Shown here: piece after piece, positions 1 to 7,624 of the stretch | Position numbering within the stretch: position 1 is the stretch's first letter | Layout of the letters: each line of letters begins with the position of its first letter | Assembly: GCA_041394245.1 (NCBI GenBank) | Contig: JAWKIR010000003.1 | Span: 248,001 to 312,000 of the forward strand | DNA from: Acidimicrobiales bacterium | Lineage (GTDB): Bacteria > Actinomycetota > Acidimicrobiia > Acidimicrobiales > Aldehydirespiratoraceae | Length of the DNA stretch: 64,000 nucleotides | Reading direction: 5' to 3' | Translations under genes and position numbers: made by a program | The notes under the pieces: generated by a model | Databases searched by the model: none | Seen by the model: the letters and a program-made list of their open reading frames with translations, nothing else | Told to the model about the DNA's origin: nothing

Positions 1-237
1 CGCGATGGCGAAGCCGAGCGCCAGGAAGGCCACGGCACCGACACAGAAGTCCATGAGGTTCTTCATGAAGATGTTGGCGACGCTCTTCGCCCGGGTGAGC
101 CCGGCCTCCACGAGCGCGAAACCCGCCTGCATCAAGATGACGAGCACTGCCGCCACCAGGACCCAGACGTTGTCGAGGTTCGCCTGCACGTCCTCTATCG
201 AGACCTGGGCGAACGCCGCGGTCGAGATGACTGCCAT
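1..237 (-). CDS. amt: Ammonium transporter Amt, N-terminal fragment
   Basis: This is the first 79 codons of a gene that continues past the left edge. The peptide starts MAVISTAAFAQVSIED and has the first Amt membrane helices, with the family's hallmark 'QAGFALVEAGLTRAKS' near residues 37-52 followed by 'NIFMKNLMDF'. Amt/MEP proteins move ammonium across the cytoplasmic membrane as trimers. The ATG at 237 is chosen because the preceding codons are not coding-like and the family homology begins right there; residues 1-10 may be part of a cleaved signal. A perfect 8-base-arm hairpin lies upstream at 279-299. Whether glnK follows cannot be seen. Confidence 0.9.
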   Translation of the reverse strand, partial: MAVISTAAFAQVSIEDVQANLDNVWVLVAAVLVILMQAGFALVEAGLTRAKSVANIFMKNLMDFCVGAVAFLALGFAIA

Positions 238-278
238 GATTGTTTCCCTGCTTTCGGGCACCGATGCGGTGCGACCAA

Positions 279-299
279 TACCCGGCAGGTAGCCGGGTA
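279..299 (-). promoter_or_regulatory. Inverted repeat in the amt leader
   Basis: TACCCGGC and GCCGGGTA form a perfect 8-base inverted repeat around a 5-base loop, 42 bases upstream of the amt start codon. It could be a hairpin in the 5' untranslated RNA or a protein operator. No poly-T tract follows it on either strand, so it is not a standard terminator. Its function is unknown. Confidence 0.35.
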
Positions 300-438
300 C
301 CTCCGTGCGGTTCCAGCCCCGCTTCACGAAGTGACGCGAACATCGCGCCGGCATGTTTCGGCGGTGTTGCCGAGCAGTGAACGGCGAAAACGCGTTGCCC
401 GCGGCACCGACGCGGCGTTGCTGGGACACTGTGGAGCC

Positions 439-1014
439 ATGGCCCACAAAGAGACCCACCGAACCCACCGGATCGGCTGGCTCCGCGCCGCCGTGTTGGG
501 GGCCAACGACGGGATCGTGTCGACCGCGAGTCTCGTGATCGGGGTCGCCGCGTCGAGCCGACCTCGGTCGTGAACGAGCCGCGCTGCGGGACGAACCCGA
601 ACGGGAACTCGAGGAGCTCCGGCGCATCTACCAGGACCGTGGCCTGACCCCGAGCTGGCGCTCGAGGTCGCCGTCGGTCTGACAGCCGCCGATGCCCTGG
701 GGACTCACGCCCGAGACGAGCTGGGGATCTCCGAGACCACCACGGCCCGCCCGGTCCAGGCCGCGTTCACCTCGGCCGCGACGTTCGCGGCGGGCGCTGC
801 GCTTCCGCTGTTCGCCGCCGCACTGGCCACCGGCGGGGCGCAGATCGCGATCGTGGCGCTCACCGCGCTGGTGTTCCTCGCCGTGCTGGGGATCGTGGGT
901 GCCCGGGCCGGTGGCGCGCCCGTCGCTGCGGCTGCGGTGCGGGTGACGTTCTGGGGCGCACTCGCCATGGCGGTCACCGCCGCGATCGGCAGCCTTTTCG
1001 GCGCGGTCGTGTGA
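439..1014 (+). pseudogene. VIT/CCC1-family transporter, broken
   Basis: The start encodes MAHKETHRTHRIGWLRAAVLGANDG-type sequence typical of the VIT family (iron/manganese transporters), but reading frame 1 stops after about 44 residues. Family sequence resumes in frame 2 from base 554 ('RADLGRERAALRDEPERELE'), then moves back to frame 1 near base 651, where 'RGLTP' should continue as 'ELALEVAVGLTAADALGTHA', and ends at 1014. The joint at about 553 removes roughly 45 residues, including the second membrane helix and the conserved 'GEYVSVSSQ' region. The second lesion looks like a single-base loss. Two independent lesions argue for a decayed gene, not one sequencing error. Homology is from family knowledge. 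Confidence 0.8.
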
Positions 1015-1103
1015 CCGTGGCGTAGGCGTTCGTCTCGTCAATACGACGCGTCGCGTCCGACTGCGCCGGTCGGCGGTCCGGCCGCCCGAACTACGATGCC
1101 CCG

Positions 1104-1862
1104 ATGATCGATCTCTCGGGCAAGGTGTTCGTCATCACCGGCGGCAACGGCGGTATCGGCCTCGGCATGGCGGAAGGAATCGCGATGGCCGGCGGATCGT
1201 TGGCGATCTGGGGTCGCAAGGCCGACAAGAACGCCGAGGCCGTCGCCACCCTGGAGGCCCTCGGCGCCACCGCTCGGTCCTACATCTGCGATGTCGGCGA
1301 CGAGGAGCAGGTGATCGAGACCATGCGGCAGTGCCGTGACGACTTCGGTCGCCTCGACGGCTGCTTCGCCAACGCGGGCCACAGCGGGATCGGCGGCGGC
1401 ATCCTGAACGTGACGCTCGAGGACTGGCGCACGGTCATGCGCATCAACCTCGACGGCGCGTTCGTCACCCTCCGCGAGGCCGCCCGCCACCTCGTCGACC
1501 AGGGCGAGGGCGGAAGCCTCGTCACCGTGTCGTCGACCTCGTCGATCCACGGTGCAGCCGGGAACTACGCCTACGGCACGGGAAAGACCGCCCTCAACGG
1601 TCTGATGCGCGCGCTCGCCGTCGAACTCGCCCGCCACCGCATCCGCGTGAACTCGCTCCTCCCCGGCTGGACCATCACCGAACTCGCCGCCGCTCCCTAC
1701 GAGAACGAACGGTTCCGCGAGGTGACCACCCGTCGCACGCCGGTTCGTCGGTGGGCCGACCCGAGCGAGTTCCGCGAGGTCGGCGCGTTCCTGGCCGACC
1801 CGTCGCAGACGTTCCACACGGGCCAGGAGGTCTGCGTCGACGGCGGCTACACGGTCTTCTAG
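1104..1862 (+). CDS. SDR-family NAD(P)-dependent oxidoreductase
   Basis: A 252-residue classical short-chain dehydrogenase/reductase. The cofactor-binding motif TGGNGGIG is at residues 12-19, NAG at 90-92, and the catalytic Ser (143/144), Tyr157 and Lys161 (YGTGK) are all present. The C-terminal 'GQEVCVDGGYT' is usual for the family. Substrate cannot be told from sequence; SDRs of this type reduce keto groups or oxidise alcohols. Its stop codon shares the palindrome CTAG with the convergent ribH gene, so the two genes overlap by four bases tail to tail. Confidence 0.9.
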   Translation: MIDLSGKVFVITGGNGGIGLGMAEGIAMAGGSLAIWGRKADKNAEAVATLEALGATARSYICDVGDEEQVIETMRQCRDDFGRLDGCFANAGHSGIGGGILNVTLEDWRTVMRINLDGAFVTLREAARHLVDQGEGGSLVTVSSTSSIHGAAGNYAYGTGKTALNGLMRALAVELARHRIRVNSLLPGWTITELAAAPYENERFREVTTRRTPVRRWADPSEFREVGAFLADPSQTFHTGQEVCVDGGYTVF

Positions 1863-2299
1863 AGCGCGGCGCGTACCGAGAGGGTCTCGAGCGCCGTACG
1901 GGCGACCTCTCGACCCTTGCCCACCATGTGTTCGGTGAAGAACCGGACATGGTCCTCGTGCTCGTGGAACTGCTGCGGAGTGAGCACGCACGAAAAGACG
2001 GGGACACCGGTGTCGAGCTGGACCCGCATGAGCCCGCCGATCACGGCGTCGGCCACGAACTCGTGGCGATAGACCCCGCCGTCGACGACGAATCCCGCCG
2101 CCACGATGCCGTCGAAGCGGCCGGTCCCGGCCAACGAGCTCGCGAACAGCGGAATCTCGAAGGCGCCCGGCACCGCGAAGTACTCGATGTCGGCCACCCC
2201 GCCGGCCACCTCGGTGAAACCGTCCTTGGCACGGTCGACGATGTCGTCGTGCCACATGGACTGCACGAACGCGAGGCGAGGGCGGACGGTGTTCGACAT
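1859..2299 (-). CDS. ribH: 6,7-dimethyl-8-ribityllumazine synthase, type II-like
   Basis: A 146-residue lumazine synthase, which joins a pyrimidine and a butanone phosphate in the penultimate step of riboflavin synthesis. Motifs include 'SMWHDDIVD' near residue 14, 'VPGAFEIP' at 43-50, 'DGGVYRHEFVADAV' near 73-86 and 'HEHEDHVRFF' toward the end. The WHDDIV and DGG-YRHEFV forms are those of the type II (RibH2) branch. No other rib gene lies nearby, whereas RibH of the housekeeping type usually sits in a rib operon, so this may be a second, specialised copy. It converges on the SDR gene and shares its stop palindrome. Confidence 0.88.
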   Translation of the reverse strand: MSNTVRPRLAFVQSMWHDDIVDRAKDGFTEVAGGVADIEYFAVPGAFEIPLFASSLAGTGRFDGIVAAGFVVDGGVYRHEFVADAVIGGLMRVQLDTGVPVFSCVLTPQQFHEHEDHVRFFTEHMVGKGREVARTALETLSVRAAL

Positions 2300-2358
2300 C
2301 TCCGCACGCTACGACAGCGGTCGGAGCCGTGCCCACACTCGCCCCGTAGTCTCGAGAG

Positions 2359-3279
2359 ATGGAGAACGTCCACCGCGCCGCGACCGGCGGGATCCTGCTC
2401 GGCGAGTGCCCGCTCTGGAGCGAACTCGAGCAGGTCCTCTACTGGGTCGACATCGACGGACACGCCGTGCACCGTCTCGATCCGGCGACGGGGATCGACG
2501 AGCAACGGCCGATCGGCGCCCGCCCCGGGTCGTGCGCACTGACCGAGCGGGCCGGCGAGCTGCTCGTCGCCACCGAGCATCGGATCGTCTGGCTCGACTG
2601 GGCAACCGGGGCGATCACACCGTGGTTCGATCTCGAGGACGCTGCCACCGGCAACCGGTGCAACGACGGCCGCGTCGACCCCTCGGGCCGTATGGTCGTC
2701 GGCACCATGTGGCCCGACACCAGCGCCGCCAAGTCGACCGGCAGCCTCTATCGGATCGATCCGGACGGATCGACGGAGACCCTCCTCACCGATCTCGGGG
2801 TTCCGAACGGGCTGGCCTTCGACGCCGACCGCGGCCTCATGTACTTCGCCGACACACCCACCCAAACCGTTCTCGTCGCCGATTACGACACCGACACCGG
2901 CGAACGCCGCAACGTGCGACCGTTCCTCGACTACAACCCGCTGCCGGGCAAGCCCGACGGCGCCTGCCTCGATGCCGACGGCTGCTACTGGTCTGCCTCG
3001 ATCTACGCATGGTCCGTCATCCGCGTGACCCCACGCGGCGAGATCGACCGACGCGTCGAGTTGCCCGTCGAGAAGCCCACCATGCCGGCGTTCGGGGGAC
3101 CGGACCTGTCGACGCTCTATGTCACCTCCATCGGCGCCGCCGGTTCGAAGCCTTCGGTCGAGGGCAGGGACGGCTTCACCCCCGGTGACCTGATGGCCGT
3201 CGATCTCGGCATCCAGGGACGGCCCGAGCCGCGCTTCGCGCGCCGTGCGGACTCGAACACGACGCCCGAGCGGGCGTAG
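2359..3279 (+). CDS. SMP-30/gluconolactonase-family protein
   Basis: A 306-residue six-bladed beta-propeller lactonase relative. The metal-binding residues of the family are recognisable: Glu16 in 'LGECPLW', the Asn/Asp in 'NRCNDGRVDPSGR', the Asn in 'VPNGLAF' and the Asp in 'KPDGACLDADG'. Known members hydrolyse sugar lactones or related esters using a divalent metal. No signal peptide is visible, so it should be cytoplasmic. It is divergent from ribH (59 bases between starts) and is followed after nine bases by a small membrane-protein gene, likely in one transcript. The exact substrate is not predictable. Confidence 0.85.
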   Translation: MENVHRAATGGILLGECPLWSELEQVLYWVDIDGHAVHRLDPATGIDEQRPIGARPGSCALTERAGELLVATEHRIVWLDWATGAITPWFDLEDAATGNRCNDGRVDPSGRMVVGTMWPDTSAAKSTGSLYRIDPDGSTETLLTDLGVPNGLAFDADRGLMYFADTPTQTVLVADYDTDTGERRNVRPFLDYNPLPGKPDGACLDADGCYWSASIYAWSVIRVTPRGEIDRRVELPVEKPTMPAFGGPDLSTLYVTSIGAAGSKPSVEGRDGFTPGDLMAVDLGIQGRPEPRFARRADSNTTPERA

Positions 3280-3288
3280 CTTCTGTCC

Positions 3289-3828
3289 ATGGATCTGCGC
3301 TGGCAGGAGGAGCAGCGGGCCTTCCAGGCCCGCGTCCTGATCGACGAGAACCCCGCCATCGGCCTGCGCCCGTACCGGACGTTCCTGGGCAACGCGACAT
3401 CCTCGCCGGATCGTCACATTCATCGGGCCGAGCGTCTGACGGTCACTGTGATCACGGCCGCCGTGGTCGTGTCGGTCCTTCTCGCCGTCGGCCTCCCGCG
3501 CGAACTCGCCGCCGTCACCGCGGCCATCGCGGGCGGCGTCGCGCTCATCGTGGCCGTCTCCCCCGCCGGCCACCGGGATCAGCACCAGGCCCTGTCGCCA
3601 CTGATGGCCGTCTATGCGCCGAGCGTGCTGCGGGGCGCCCGGCCGGTGTGTGTCACCCTGATCAGCCTCGACGAGTTCGAACGGCTCGGTACCGAGGGCT
3701 TCGGCACCGTCGTCGGCGACCCGAAGCCGGGCGCCACATTCGGTCTCTTCGTCGACGAACACCTCGTCTGGCCCCGAACCCCGCCGAGGACACCGCAGGA
3801 CAGCGACCCCGGATTCGGCTCGGCCTGA
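3289..3828 (+). CDS. Hypothetical two-helix membrane protein
   Basis: A 179-residue protein I do not recognise. The N-terminal 45 residues are charged and cytoplasm-like, two hydrophobic helices follow at about 48-66 and 70-88 ('VTVITAAVVVSVLLAVGL' and 'AAVTAAIAGGVALIVAVS'), and the C-terminal half is soluble. It starts nine bases after the SMP-30-like gene and probably shares its mRNA. The ATG start agrees with good coding bias from the first codon. No function can be assigned. Confidence 0.7.
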   Translation: MDLRWQEEQRAFQARVLIDENPAIGLRPYRTFLGNATSSPDRHIHRAERLTVTVITAAVVVSVLLAVGLPRELAAVTAAIAGGVALIVAVSPAGHRDQHQALSPLMAVYAPSVLRGARPVCVTLISLDEFERLGTEGFGTVVGDPKPGATFGLFVDEHLVWPRTPPRTPQDSDPGFGSA

Positions 3829-3863
3829 CCGCCGCCAGCTGAACGATCGTTGTCCGAGGCGGT

Positions 3864-4361
3864 TCAGTGCCGCTTCACCCCGCCGTACTTCATGCGGGTG
3901 TCGGACATCGACGCGGCCCGCTTCTCGTCGTCGTTGATCGCGGCATCGACCAACTCCCCGATGAACAGGGTGTGGGTGCCGAGGTCGATCGACTGGCGGA
4001 CCTCGCAGTCGAGCCAGGCGATCGCCTCGTCGAACACCGGCGCGCCGGTGGTGGCGGCCCGCACCGGACGTCCGTTGAGGGTCTCGCCGTCGTCCACCGC
4101 GGGCTTCGAGAACTTGACGAACACGCGGGTGTCGTCGCTGTCCCACAGGTTCACGGTGAAGCACCCGCCGTCGGTGATCAGACGATGCGTGACCGCCGAG
4201 TTGTCGACACCGATGCCGATCAGCACGGGCTCCATCGACAGCTGTGAGATCCAACTCGTCGTCATGGCGTTCCGCTCGTCGCCGGCCTTCGAGCCGACCA
4301 GGGCGAGCGCGTTGGGGATCTTCCACGAGACCCGGTTGGTGAGTTCGTCATCGAGCGGCAT
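3864..4361 (-). CDS. Flavin reductase-like, FMN-binding protein
   Basis: A 165-residue flavin reductase-like domain protein. The features are 'NALALVGSKAGDERNAMTTSW' spread over residues 18-38, 'PVLIGIGVDNSA' and 'GCFTVNLWDSDD', which form the split-barrel FMN site. Family members reduce free flavin with NAD(P)H for a partner monooxygenase, or act as flavin-binding reductases. No monooxygenase partner is adjacent. It lies 15 bases downstream of the hydantoinase gene on the same strand, so the two are probably co-transcribed. Confidence 0.85.
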   Translation of the reverse strand: MPLDDELTNRVSWKIPNALALVGSKAGDERNAMTTSWISQLSMEPVLIGIGVDNSAVTHRLITDGGCFTVNLWDSDDTRVFVKFSKPAVDDGETLNGRPVRAATTGAPVFDEAIAWLDCEVRQSIDLGTHTLFIGELVDAAINDDEKRAASMSDTRMKYGGVKRH

Positions 4362-4376
4362 GCGCCCGACGGTACT

Positions 4377-6380
4377 TCAGTCGAGCTTCGGGCGACCGCT
4401 CGCGATCACGGTCGCCACCCCCTCGACGAACATCTCACGGCCCTCGACGTCGGCCGACTTCTCGTGCCAGTGGGCCTCGACGTCGAACTCGGCGGCGCCG
4501 GCCACGGCCATCTCCGCACTGACGGTCCTCGTCGCCGCTTCGGTCGCCCGCCGCCGGGCGTCATCGAGGTCGTAGGCGGTCTCCGGTTCCGGCCCGGAGT
4601 GCACCCGGAACACTCCACGACGCGGCGCCGTCACGGTCACCTGGCGACGAATGCGGACCCGGCCGACGACCGCGCCGATCGCATTCGCCACATCGGCATG
4701 GTCGGGGATGTGCACCGGAGTGCCGAGGGCAGCACCGACGGCCGGGTAGTAGGTGGCCGCGGGGGCTCCGAGCCCCACCAGCGGCACCGCGAGCCCGATG
4801 TCGAGCCGGGCGGTGATCGCCGTGCGATCGAGCGCGGCCCCGACGAGTTCGGACGCCACGGCCCCCGGCGACAGGCCATCTCGCACCAGCGCGGCGGCGA
4901 GGATCGCTTCGACCGATCGCCGCGTCAACGTGTCGACGACGACCTGCGAGAGCTGCTCGGCCCCGCCTGCGATCGGGTTGCCGTAGCGATCGCGACGCTG
5001 GGCGAACAGCTCGGCGGCACGGCGGGCGGGGGCCGGATCGTGCGTCGTCTGCACGCCGAGCACATGGCTGGCGTCGGTGGGGGTGAGGGCCGAGAGTCGG
5101 ACCATCCCCCGTGCGACGAGACGACGCAGCGCCGCCGCCTGGAGGCTCGACGCCACGACCAGGTCGGCCGCGGCCCAGCCCGACCCGAGCGCCTCGAGAA
5201 CCGCGGCTTCGGTGCGATCGACACGAGCCGTCGACGCGCGGGACGTCGTCGACGCGAAGACGCCGGCCCAGTCGGCCGGCGGCGTCTCGGCCCTGAGTTG
5301 GCGGGTGATGGTCCGTTCGACCAGATCGGGATCGACCTGGGCACACAGGACGATCGGCACCACCCGGCGCGGCCCGATGACGAGCTGGGGGCCGGCGGCG
5401 CGCTCGGCCGGCGCGACCTCGCTGTCGCCGCCGATGCCGTGCGTGTGCATGAGAACGGCTTCGACCATCGTCCGGTGCCCCCCGACCGTCGCGCCCTCGG
5501 CGCCGAACTCCGGCAGCCCGCCACGCAGCACGGCGATGTCGGTGGTGGTGCCGCCGATGTCGGCGATGAGCGCGTCGGCGGCATCGGCGAGATGGGCGGC
5601 TCCGATCAGGCTCGCCGCCGGCCCCGAGAGGATCGTCTCGACCGGACGATCACGGACGAAGTCGGCCGACACCAGTGACCCATTGCCACGCACCACCATG
5701 ACCGGCGCGTCGATGCCTCGTCGGCGCAGGATCGCCGTGGTCGTCGAGACGAGCTCGTCGATCATCGCGATCAATCGGGCGTTGAGCAGCGCGGTGACCG
5801 AGCGCTTCGGCCCGTTGAGACCATCGGACAGCTCGTGGCTGCAGGTGACGGGGAGGCCCGTGCGCTCGCGGATGAGGTCGCGCGCGGCGAGCTCGTGCTC
5901 GGGGTTGCGCACGCCGAACTGGGCGGTGACCGCGAACGCCTCGACATCGTCGGGAAGGGCATCGAGCGCCCTCGTGAGTGCGCCGAGATCGAGCGGGGCC
6001 TGGGGGGAGCCGTGCGGCGTGTGGCCCCCGGCCACGGCGATCACCTGATCGGTGCCGAGCGCCTCGCGCAGCCCACCCCGGTCGAGGGCCTCGGGCTCGA
6101 ACCCGATCAGCACCAGACACGCCGGGCGCCCCACCCCCTCGACCAACGCGTTGGTCGCGAGCGTGGTCGACATCGAGACGAGTCCGACCGCCGTCGGGTC
6201 GACGCCCGCATCGGCGAGGACCCGATCGAGGGCCCCTTCGATACCGACGGCGAGATCGTCGTGCGTGGTGGGCGACTTGGCCTTCGCGAGCACCGCGCCA
6301 CGGGCGTCGTCGTAGACGACTGCGTCGGTGTAGGTGCCTCCGGTGTCGACACCGATGAACACCGTGCGAGCCTCGGCCAT
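4377..6380 (-). CDS. hyuA: Hydantoinase A/5-oxoprolinase-type ATPase subunit
   Basis: A 667-residue HyuA-type protein of the actin-like ATPase fold. The first phosphate loop 'DTGGTYTDA' is at residues 12-20 and the second, 'DIGGTTTDIAV', at 274-284; 'STTLATNALVEG' and 'HTHGIGGDSEV' are also typical. Such proteins open cyclic amides (hydantoins, 5-oxoproline) or carboxylate ketones together with a HyuB partner. No hyuB is present in the window, so the activity is uncertain. I chose the ATG at 6380 because the homology starts with 'FIGVDTGG'; a longer reading from 6434 would overlap the divergent PPOX gene. The next gene starts 28 bases away on the other strand. Confidence 0.85.
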   Translation of the reverse strand: MAEARTVFIGVDTGGTYTDAVVYDDARGAVLAKAKSPTTHDDLAVGIEGALDRVLADAGVDPTAVGLVSMSTTLATNALVEGVGRPACLVLIGFEPEALDRGGLREALGTDQVIAVAGGHTPHGSPQAPLDLGALTRALDALPDDVEAFAVTAQFGVRNPEHELAARDLIRERTGLPVTCSHELSDGLNGPKRSVTALLNARLIAMIDELVSTTTAILRRRGIDAPVMVVRGNGSLVSADFVRDRPVETILSGPAASLIGAAHLADAADALIADIGGTTTDIAVLRGGLPEFGAEGATVGGHRTMVEAVLMHTHGIGGDSEVAPAERAAGPQLVIGPRRVVPIVLCAQVDPDLVERTITRQLRAETPPADWAGVFASTTSRASTARVDRTEAAVLEALGSGWAAADLVVASSLQAAALRRLVARGMVRLSALTPTDASHVLGVQTTHDPAPARRAAELFAQRRDRYGNPIAGGAEQLSQVVVDTLTRRSVEAILAAALVRDGLSPGAVASELVGAALDRTAITARLDIGLAVPLVGLGAPAATYYPAVGAALGTPVHIPDHADVANAIGAVVGRVRIRRQVTVTAPRRGVFRVHSGPEPETAYDLDDARRRATEAATRTVSAEMAVAGAAEFDVEAHWHEKSADVEGREMFVEGVATVIASGRPKLD

Positions 6381-6408
6381 CACGCCATTGTGCCCGTAGT
6401 GTCTGTCC

Positions 6409-6921
6409 ATGCCCCGCATCTCCCGCCCCGACATGGCCGCCTACGGCGTGCCCGAGGAACTCGACGGCACCTTGCCCTGGTCATGGGCCGAGGAACGACT
6501 GGCCGAGTGCCGCAACTTCTGGCTGGTCACCGTCAGCGCCACCGGCCGCCCGCACTCGATGCCGGTATGGGGCGTGTGGATGCCCGAACGGGAGCGGTTC
6601 GGCTTCAGCTGTGCGCCGAACGCCCGCAAGGTCCGCAACATCGCAGCGAACCCACAGGTGGTCGTGACCAACGACGACACGACCCGGGTCGTGTCGCTCG
6701 AAGGCCGGGCCGAGCCGCTGGGCGAGGCGACCCTGCTGCCCATGGCCGAGCGGTGGGCCGCCAAGTACGGCGACGAACCCGACATGGGCGGCACCGAGGA
6801 GATGATCGAGTTCCTCCGGCAGAACACCGCGTTCGAGGTCGTGCCCGAGCGGGCATTCGGCATGATCGAGACGCCGGAGGATTTCGGTCCCGCCGCGACC
6901 AGGTGGGATTGGGACGCCTAG
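6409..6921 (+). CDS. Pyridoxamine 5'-phosphate oxidase-family protein
   Basis: A 170-residue split-barrel flavoprotein. Residues 35-100 carry the pattern 'FWLVTVSATGRPHSMPVWGVWM' (split across strands), 'CAPNARKVRNIAANPQVVV' and 'VSLEGRAEPL', typical of actinobacterial PPOX-family proteins that bind FMN or F420. True pyridoxamine oxidase activity is unlikely because the substrate-specific C-terminal motif of PdxH is not visible. It is divergent from hyuA and convergent with the nitroreductase gene, with which it shares a CTAG stop palindrome at 6918-6921. Confidence 0.85.
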   Translation: MPRISRPDMAAYGVPEELDGTLPWSWAEERLAECRNFWLVTVSATGRPHSMPVWGVWMPERERFGFSCAPNARKVRNIAANPQVVVTNDDTTRVVSLEGRAEPLGEATLLPMAERWAAKYGDEPDMGGTEEMIEFLRQNTAFEVVPERAFGMIETPEDFGPAATRWDWDA

Positions 6922-7568
6922 GGCCAGAGCGGCTCGTCGATCTCGAACCCGACCGGCGTCCCCCACGTGTTGCGGTACGACACCTCGTGGGCCGGACGAC
7001 GGGAGGCGACGCCCCACTTGCCCGTCGGGTAGCCGAACGGCACACAGCACGACATCCGCCAGCCCTCCTCCTTCGGCACGCCGAGCACATCGAGCGTCTC
7101 GTCGTTCTTGAAGACCAGCACACTCGTCAACGACGAGCCGACCCCGTCGGCGCGGGCCTGGAGCATCGCATTCCACACCGCCGGGAAGATCGACCCGCCG
7201 GAGGTGTCGAACTGGTCGAAGGCGAACAACAGCAGCGGGTAGGTGTCGAAGTTGTCCTGGGCCCACTTGACCGAGTTCATCATCGTCCGAAACGTGCGTG
7301 CCGCAGCGTCGTCGGAGTTGTTCGCGTGGTCGACCTGGTCCTTGTAGACCGTGGCCCACAACATGTCGATGCACTCCGAGTAGAGCGCCGCGATCTTCGC
7401 GATCTGCTCCTTGTCGTCGACGAGCATGAACCGCCAGCCCTGGGCGTTGCCACCGCTCGGCGCGCGGATCGCGGCATCGAGGATGCGGGCCTGCACGTCG
7501 AGCGGTACGGGATCGGGCTTCACGCGGCGCATGGCACGGGTCGTGTAGAGGGCTTCTCTGATGTCCAC
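6918..7568 (-). CDS. Nitroreductase-family flavoprotein
   Basis: A nitroreductase-like FMN enzyme of about 216 residues. It begins 'VDIREALYTTRAMRRVKPDPVP', the usual first helix with the Arg pair that binds the flavin phosphate, then 'IRAPSGGNAQGWRF' near residues 33-46, and ends with the conserved 'GWRMSCCVPFGYPTGKWG'. I favour a GTG start at 7568 since homology begins there; an ATG at 7595 would add nine residues. Members reduce nitro groups, quinones or flavins with NAD(P)H. It lies back to back with the lipoprotein hydrolase gene, and its tail overlaps the PPOX gene by four bases. Confidence 0.85.
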   Translation of the reverse strand: MDIREALYTTRAMRRVKPDPVPLDVQARILDAAIRAPSGGNAQGWRFMLVDDKEQIAKIAALYSECIDMLWATVYKDQVDHANNSDDAAARTFRTMMNSVKWAQDNFDTYPLLLFAFDQFDTSGGSIFPAVWNAMLQARADGVGSSLTSVLVFKNDETLDVLGVPKEEGWRMSCCVPFGYPTGKWGVASRRPAHEVSYRNTWGTPVGFEIDEPLWP

Positions 7569-7624
7569 CCCGAGAGTGGAGCACACGATGGGCACCGATG
7601 CGAGTCTGCCCGTAGCCTCTGGCC

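Noticed and set aside
5..292. Plus-strand 95-residue ORF at the left edge
   Set aside because: It is antisense to the amt fragment, whose minus-strand product has clear Amt motifs.
238..340. GlnR-like boxes upstream of amt
   Set aside because: GTCAC and GAAGC are present but spaced by five bases, not the expected six, and the second pair is missing.
2041..4326. Long minus-strand open frame (761 codons)
   Set aside because: It is antisense to the SMP-30 and membrane-protein genes and its product is Arg/Gly-rich low complexity, typical of GC-rich shadow frames.
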